A stretch of 48,997 nucleotides of DNA from UBA10205 sp964373815 (GTDB lineage Archaea > Iainarchaeota > Iainarchaeia > Iainarchaeales > Iainarchaeaceae): assembly GCA_964373815.1 (NCBI GenBank), contig CAYJWI010000008.1, positions 1 to 48,997 of the forward strand, written 5' to 3'. A model generated the notes under the pieces. The model ran no database searches, was not told where the DNA came from, and saw only the letters and a list, made by a program, of their open reading frames with translations. A program made the translations under genes and the position numbers. Positions 48,151-48,997 of the stretch are shown here, piece after piece (position 1 is the stretch's first letter; each line of letters opens with the position of its first letter).

Positions 48151-48882
48151 TCATAACCCTGAAACAGTGAGACCTTTCTTTGTTATCTCCAAATCGTACC
48201 TTCCTCCAGGGGTGTCGGTCTGGCGCATCTTGCTGATTTCAACCGACCTCGCCCTCTTTTTGCCTATCGCGGTTGAAGTGAAAATTATTATGCCGTCGCA
48301 GAGGAATTCGGAAACCGTGTCGCGGCTGATGCCAAGCGCCCCTTCGACGCGCTCGCTTGTGAGCACCGCCGTCGCCTTTGCCTTGTTTATTGTGTTGAAG
48401 ATTTTCTTTATCTTGAGCCTTGCAAGGGTTGACTGGTCTAGCAGCGCAGGTATTGAGAACGTGGATATGCGCTCCTTGAACTGCTCCTGTATTTCCTGGA
48501 CCGATGCCGGGTTTGTCGTTATGGAATCGAGCGAATCGAGAATGATTAAATCATAGTGCGTGCTTTCTATTTCCTGTATTACTTTTTCGACTATCTGCGG
48601 GTTGGAGCTGTCGACTGTGAATATCTTGAGGTTTTTCATCCCCGAAACGTCCCAGCCGAAAAGCTTCATCTGCAAATCAAGGTCGCCTTCCCCCTGCTCG
48701 AGGTCGAGGTAGAGGCACTTCTTCCCCTGCTTTGCGTTGTTGAATGCCATCTGGGCGCAGAAGTTGCTCTTTCCCGAGCCCGGGGTCCCTGAAACAAGTA
48801 TCAACGAGCCTTTGGGAAAACCGCCTTCAATGAGGCCGTCAAAACCCGGTATGTAAGTCGGTACCCTTTCCACGCTAACCAT
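48151..48882 (-). CDS. KaiC-like RecA-superfamily ATPase
   Basis: This 243-residue protein has the start VPTYIPGFDGLIEGGFPKGSLILVSGTPGSGKSNF (Walker A GTPGSGKS near residue 32), CLYLDLEQGEGD, Walker B DLIILDSLDSI, and C-terminal strands ending GGRYDLEITKKGLTV. This is the single-domain archaeal KaiC/RadA-like group. These proteins bind ATP and oligomerise; roles in signalling or motility have been described for some, but none can be assigned here. A strong TATA box is about 27 bp upstream. Confidence 0.82.
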   Translation of the reverse strand: MVSVERVPTYIPGFDGLIEGGFPKGSLILVSGTPGSGKSNFCAQMAFNNAKQGKKCLYLDLEQGEGDLDLQMKLFGWDVSGMKNLKIFTVDSSNPQIVEKVIQEIESTHYDLIILDSLDSITTNPASVQEIQEQFKERISTFSIPALLDQSTLARLKIKKIFNTINKAKATAVLTSERVEGALGISRDTVSEFLCDGIIIFTSTAIGKKRARSVEISKMRQTDTPGGRYDLEITKKGLTVSGL

Positions 48883-48903
48883 GAGTAGTATAATGCATTA
48901 TGA

Positions 48904-48916
48904 AATATATAAAACC
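48904..48916 (-). promoter_or_regulatory. TATA box of the KaiC-like gene
   Basis: On the minus strand GGTTTTATATATTTC is centred about 27 bp before the ATG at 48882, the spacing of a leaderless promoter. The remaining 80 bp to the window end hold nothing recognisable. Confidence 0.5.
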
Positions 48917-48997
48917 AGCCATTTTACTTCTGCCGCCTAACCTAAGCTAATTTTCTTCAGAAAACCCTGCCGGCGCTTGTGCAAAAATCATGATTGG

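Overview
This window is archaeal chromosome. It encodes archaeal PCNA, the two-subunit PriS/PriL primase, a GINS protein, MCM, DNA topoisomerase VI, aIF1A, aIF2-alpha, aIF2-beta, release factor aRF1 (NIKS and GGQ motifs), Dph2, S27e, L10e, RIO1 kinase and an S-layer protein. Many starts lie about 25-28 bp after a TATA-like box, which suggests leaderless transcripts. The compact gene packing, Lys-rich protein tails, tRNA intron, ADP-forming acyl-CoA synthetase and surface-protein type fit a DPANN archaeon, perhaps Diapherotrites/Micrarchaeota. That placement is inference. Two runs of exactly 100 N (27619-27718 and 30179-30278) show a draft scaffold, probably metagenome-derived.

Layout. Positions 1-1.8 kb hold two toxin-antitoxin modules (RHH + MazF-like, AbrB-like + PIN). 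Positions 1.9-9.8 kb hold a replication, repair and translation cluster: rpiB, pcn, priL, a 15-residue basic micro-gene, priS, gins, rps27e, aIF2-alpha, a PAC2 chaperone, a small basic protein and an EndoQ-type nuclease behind a 160-nt multi-hairpin leader. Positions 10-17 kb hold a winged-helix protein and a surface locus: S-layer protein, membrane-anchored protein, family-2 glycosyltransferase and membrane thioredoxin-like protein. Positions 17-26.7 kb hold truD, prf1, a TrmB-type regulator divergent from an amino-acid-type ABC transporter, pyrH, dph2 and rpl10e. Positions 26.7-32.9 kb hold small or unknown genes, an intron-containing tRNA-Cys, two HAD phosphatases, a gapped Mre11-like gene, acdA and an LMW-PTP-like gene. 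Positions 33-41.7 kb hold top6A/top6B, a KH protein, RIO1, the aIF2-beta/DUF424/aIF1A operon, a VTT membrane protein, a presenilin-like protease and a YggS protein. Positions 41.8-48.9 kb hold an intein-split mcm, a MetRS fused to a B3/B4 domain, and a KaiC-like ATPase.

Most notable observations. (1) A spaced inverted repeat, GCAAACnn - 20 to 25 nt - nnGTTTGC, recurs at five loci, four of them next to promoters, and its arm ends covary. (2) The methionyl-tRNA synthetase carries a whole C-terminal B3/B4 (PheRS-beta editing-type) domain. (3) tRNA-Cys(GCA) has a 98-nt canonical intron whose first 18 nt form a hairpin that competes with the splicing motif. (4) Similar short perfect hairpins build the EndoQ leader and a REP-like element next to a duplicated top6A tail. 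(5) The MCM intein, inserted in the P-loop, carries an XRE-like helix-turn-helix. (6) A 15-codon gene has its own promoter, a strong Shine-Dalgarno sequence and a T-tract terminator.
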